Assembly: GCF_001642725.1 (NCBI RefSeq)
Contig: NZ_LSUQ01000007.1
Location: forward strand, 1-64,000
Length of the DNA: 64,000 bases
Direction of reading: 5' to 3'
DNA from: Ferroacidibacillus organovorans
GTDB lineage: Bacteria > Bacillota > Bacilli > Alicyclobacillales > SLC66
This document shows positions 61,954-64,000 of this stretch, one piece after another. The notes beneath the pieces are model-generated. The model had not been told where the DNA came from. It saw only the letters and a list, made by a program, of their open reading frames with translations, and ran no database searches. Positions within the stretch are counted from its first letter, which is position 1; each line of letters opens with the position of its first letter. A program made the translations under genes and the position numbers.

Positions 61954-63270
61954 GTGGCTACACCAGTCATGGCAATTGTGGGACGACCCAATGTGGGTAA
62001 GTCTACACTTTTTAACAAGATCGTCGGCGAGCGCATCGCCATTGTTGAAGATCGACCAGGCATTACTCGCGATCGCATTTTTGCAGCGTCGGAGTGGTCT
62101 GGGACTTCGTTTCGCATCATTGACACTGGAGGACTCGATTTCGGTGAGGATGACGAGATTGCGGCGAGAATTCGCGCGCAAGTGGAACTTGCGATCGATG
62201 AGGCGCACGTGATTGTTTTTTTGGTGGACGGGCAGTCTGGACTGACGAGTGCCGATGAAGAGATTGCCGATCGTCTGCGCAGATCCCATAAACGCGTCAT
62301 TGTCGCGGTGAACAAAGCGGATCATCCTGGTCGCTTGAGTCACGCCTATGAGTTCTATCAACTCGGGTTTGGCGAAGCGCTGTCCATCTCTGCGGAACAC
62401 GGACTTGGAATTGGTGATTTGCTCGATGAGGTGGTTAATCATTTTCCACTTGATCAAGAAGAACCGAGTTACGCAGAAGATGCGATCCGCATCGCGATTA
62501 TCGGCCGCCCGAACGTCGGTAAGTCTTCGATGATCAATGCACTGCTCGGAGAAGAGCGCGTTCTCGTAAGCAACATTGCCGGAACAACGCGTGATGCGAT
62601 TGATACAGAACTCACGTTTGCAGGAAATCCCTACGTACTCATTGACACGGCGGGCGTACGCAAGCGAGGCAAAGTCTACGAGAAGACAGAAAAGTACAGC
62701 GTGTTGCGCGCGCTACGAGCGATTGAGCGATGTGATGTCGCCGTTCTTGTCATCGATGGAGAGCAGGGCATCATCGAGCAGGACAAACACGTTGTTGGCT
62801 ATGCACTTGACGCGGGAAAAGCGCTTGTGATCGCTGTGAATAAATGGGATATTGTTGAAAAGGATCATAAAACTGCACAAGAATTCGAAAAAAATCTGCG
62901 CTCCCATTTTCCGTTTATGAGCTGGGCACCTGTGGCTTTTGTATCCGCCAAGACAGGGCGACGTGTGTCACGCGTACTCGAAATGTCTTCCCATGTCGCA
63001 GAGCAACACGCCATGCGGATTCAAACATCAACCGTAAACACGATTGTTCAAGAAGCGGTATCGTTAACGCCACCACCTACAGACAAAGGACGTCGCTTAA
63101 AAGTTCTCTACGCAACGCAAGTGTCTGTCAAACCGCCGACCTTTGCTGTCTTTGTAAACACCCCAGAGTTGATGCATTTTTCTTATGTGCGTTATCTTGA
63201 AAATCAGCTACGTCAATCGTTTGGATTTGATGGCACCCCGATTCGTATTCTTGTGCGTCAACGATCTTAA
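61954..63270 (+). CDS. der: GTPase Der (EngA)
   Basis: Double-GTPase essential for 50S subunit assembly. Two G domains, residues ~4-165 and ~175-345: [13 protein letters not shown] and [14 protein letters not shown] (P-loops), DTGG and DTAG (G3), NKAD and NKWD (G4), then the KH-like domain at the C-terminus. 438 residues. GTG 61954 follows GAAGG by eight bases. Followed by plsY after 12 bases, then gpsA, the common Bacillota order der-plsY-gpsA. Confidence 0.97.
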   Translation: MATPVMAIVGRPNVGKSTLFNKIVGERIAIVEDRPGITRDRIFAASEWSGTSFRIIDTGGLDFGEDDEIAARIRAQVELAIDEAHVIVFLVDGQSGLTSADEEIADRLRRSHKRVIVAVNKADHPGRLSHAYEFYQLGFGEALSISAEHGLGIGDLLDEVVNHFPLDQEEPSYAEDAIRIAIIGRPNVGKSSMINALLGEERVLVSNIAGTTRDAIDTELTFAGNPYVLIDTAGVRKRGKVYEKTEKYSVLRALRAIERCDVAVLVIDGEQGIIEQDKHVVGYALDAGKALVIAVNKWDIVEKDHKTAQEFEKNLRSHFPFMSWAPVAFVSAKTGRRVSRVLEMSSHVAEQHAMRIQTSTVNTIVQEAVSLTPPPTDKGRRLKVLYATQVSVKPPTFAVFVNTPELMHFSYVRYLENQLRQSFGFDGTPIRILVRQRS

Positions 63271-63282
63271 GGAGGTGGTAGC

Positions 63283-63885
63283 GTGTTTTTTCTCATTCTC
63301 ATCTCAAGCATCGTCGCGTATTTATTAGGCTCCGTCTCTTCGAGCTATCTATTAGGGCGAACCCTCGCTGGCGTAGACATTCGCAACCATGGAAGTGGCA
63401 ATGCAGGTGCGACAAACACCTTGCGCATTCTTGGCTGGCGAATCGCTGTTTTTGTTTTGTTCATCGATATTCTAAAAGGTGTATTTGCAATCGCCTTTGC
63501 CCACCTGATCACAGGAGGGAACGAAGTGGCTTTGGCATTCGCTGGATTTTTTGCGATTGTTGGCCACAATTGGCCTGTCTATTTTGGATTTCGCGGAGGG
63601 AAGGGAGTCGCCACGACGATCGGCGTACTCTTAACTCTCTATGCCGCACCCGCACTGTACGCCGGATTGATTGCGATTGCGCTCCTTTTACTCTTTCGCT
63701 ATGTATCTGTTGCGTCGCTCACATTTGTCGCTCTAACGCCGATCTTTCAATGGATTATGCACGGTAATGCGGCGGTTATCCTCATCTCTTTCGCGATCGC
63801 CATAATGACATTCATCCGCCATCGCACCAACATCGCCAGACTTCGCTCTGGTCAAGAACATCGTTTGTTTTCAAGGACTTCGTAA
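63283..63885 (+). CDS. plsY: Acyl-phosphate:glycerol-3-phosphate acyltransferase
   Basis: Integral membrane enzyme that makes lysophosphatidic acid from acyl-phosphate (from PlsX). The 200-residue protein has about five TM helices and the three PlsY motifs: DIRNHGSGNAGATN, GHNWPVYFGFRGGKGVATT and, near the end, RHRTNIARLRSGQE. GTG 63283 follows AAGGAGGTGG. Acts just upstream of PlsC in phospholipid synthesis. Confidence 0.95.
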   Translation: MFFLILISSIVAYLLGSVSSSYLLGRTLAGVDIRNHGSGNAGATNTLRILGWRIAVFVLFIDILKGVFAIAFAHLITGGNEVALAFAGFFAIVGHNWPVYFGFRGGKGVATTIGVLLTLYAAPALYAGLIAIALLLLFRYVSVASLTFVALTPIFQWIMHGNAAVILISFAIAIMTFIRHRTNIARLRSGQEHRLFSRTS

Positions 63886-63904
63886 GAAAGTGGGATCATG
63901 CATC

Positions 63905-64000
63905 ATGGCTGATTTGGTGTCGGCAATAAGAACGCCAATCTCGCATTTTGCTATCTTTGGCGCCGGAAGTTTTGGAACGGCGCTTGCCGTTACGCTTGCG
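63905..64000 (+). CDS. gpsA: NAD(P)-dependent glycerol-3-phosphate dehydrogenase, N-terminal part (3' end outside window)
   Basis: Reduces dihydroxyacetone phosphate to sn-glycerol 3-phosphate, the PlsY substrate. Only 32 codons are seen; FAIFGAGSFGTALAVTLA is the NAD-binding G-x-G-x-x-G of the family, placed after an unusually long ~17-residue leader. ATG 63905 follows GGGA. Position after plsY supports the call. Confidence 0.9.
   Translation, partial: MADLVSAIRTPISHFAIFGAGSFGTALAVTLA

Noticed and set aside
1-64000. CRISPR array, phage or insertion sequence
   Set aside because: No regularly spaced direct repeats, no transposase or phage genes, and no target-site duplications were seen; the only tandem repeat is coding (45246-45392).
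1-64000. tRNA or rRNA genes
   Set aside because: I looked in the larger gaps for TTCGAATC-type T-arms and CCA ends and saw none.

Overview
The window is 64 kb of ordinary, densely packed chromosome from an endospore-forming member of the Bacillota. The evidence is a run of sporulation and germination genes (spoIIAA-spoIIAB-sigF, spoVAC-AD-AEb-AEa, ytfJ, spmA-spmB, sleB-ypeB) together with Gram-positive regulators (ccpA, mecA, resD-resE), a T-box leader and AAGGAGG-type ribosome binding sites with many GTG/TTG starts. Gene order follows Bacillus in blocks (drm..dacF-spoIIA-spoVA-lysA; prsW..gudB..sleB-ypeB-ypfA-cmk-rpsA..der-gpsA) but is rearranged. The moderate base composition and the gene set would suit the Alicyclobacillaceae (Ferroacidibacillus/Sulfoacidibacillus-like); that placement is inference. 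I see no rRNA, tRNA, prophage, insertion sequence or CRISPR array.

Layout. 1-2 kb: nucleoside salvage (deoB end, pdp). 2-10.6 kb: dacF, an antisense XRE-TPR regulator, the sigma-F operon preceded by Spo0A-like boxes, a compact spoVA operon, and lysA. 10.7-14.3 kb: riboflavin operon ribD-ribE-ribBA-ribH, without an FMN riboswitch in front. 14.3-21.5 kb: a spermidine-synthase-like protein, an M50 protease, scpA-scpB, ytfI-ytfJ, a second DD-carboxypeptidase, spmAB and rluB. 21.6-24.2 kb: resD-resE, with a terminator-like hairpin inside resE. 24.2-36.7 kb: mixed metabolic and unknown genes, including two paralogous 54/55-residue proteins, acetoacetyl-CoA synthetase, T-box-controlled serA, a sirtuin, pepA, PrsW and an HtrA-like protease whose ribosome binding site lies in a hairpin. 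36.8-41.6 kb: gltB behind a ykkC subtype-2 (ppGpp-type) riboswitch. 41.7-50 kb: orphan genes, a methyltransferase, a class A PBP with a seven-copy repeat tail, folE, a metallophosphoesterase that appears to start at ATT, SprT, two small coiled-coil proteins and a UvrD-type helicase. 50-54.5 kb: ccpA, mecA, ddl, gudB. 54.6-64 kb: sleB-ypeB, ypfA-cmk-plsC-(membrane protein)-rpsA, a DUF512 protein, der, plsY and the start of gpsA.

The genes join into a few themes: commitment to the forespore programme (spoIIA/sigF) and its outputs (spoVA, spmAB, ytfJ, sleB/ypeB); peptidoglycan synthesis and trimming (ddl, PBP1, two DD-carboxypeptidases, lysA); nitrogen balance (gltB against gudB, with stringent-response RNA control suggested at gltB); and phospholipid entry steps (plsC, plsY, gpsA). 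No large unknown gene cassette is present. The most unusual observations are at small scale: the ATT start, the small paralogue pair, the hairpin over the HtrA-like start, the terminator-like hairpin inside resE, and several perfect inverted repeats in front of genes.
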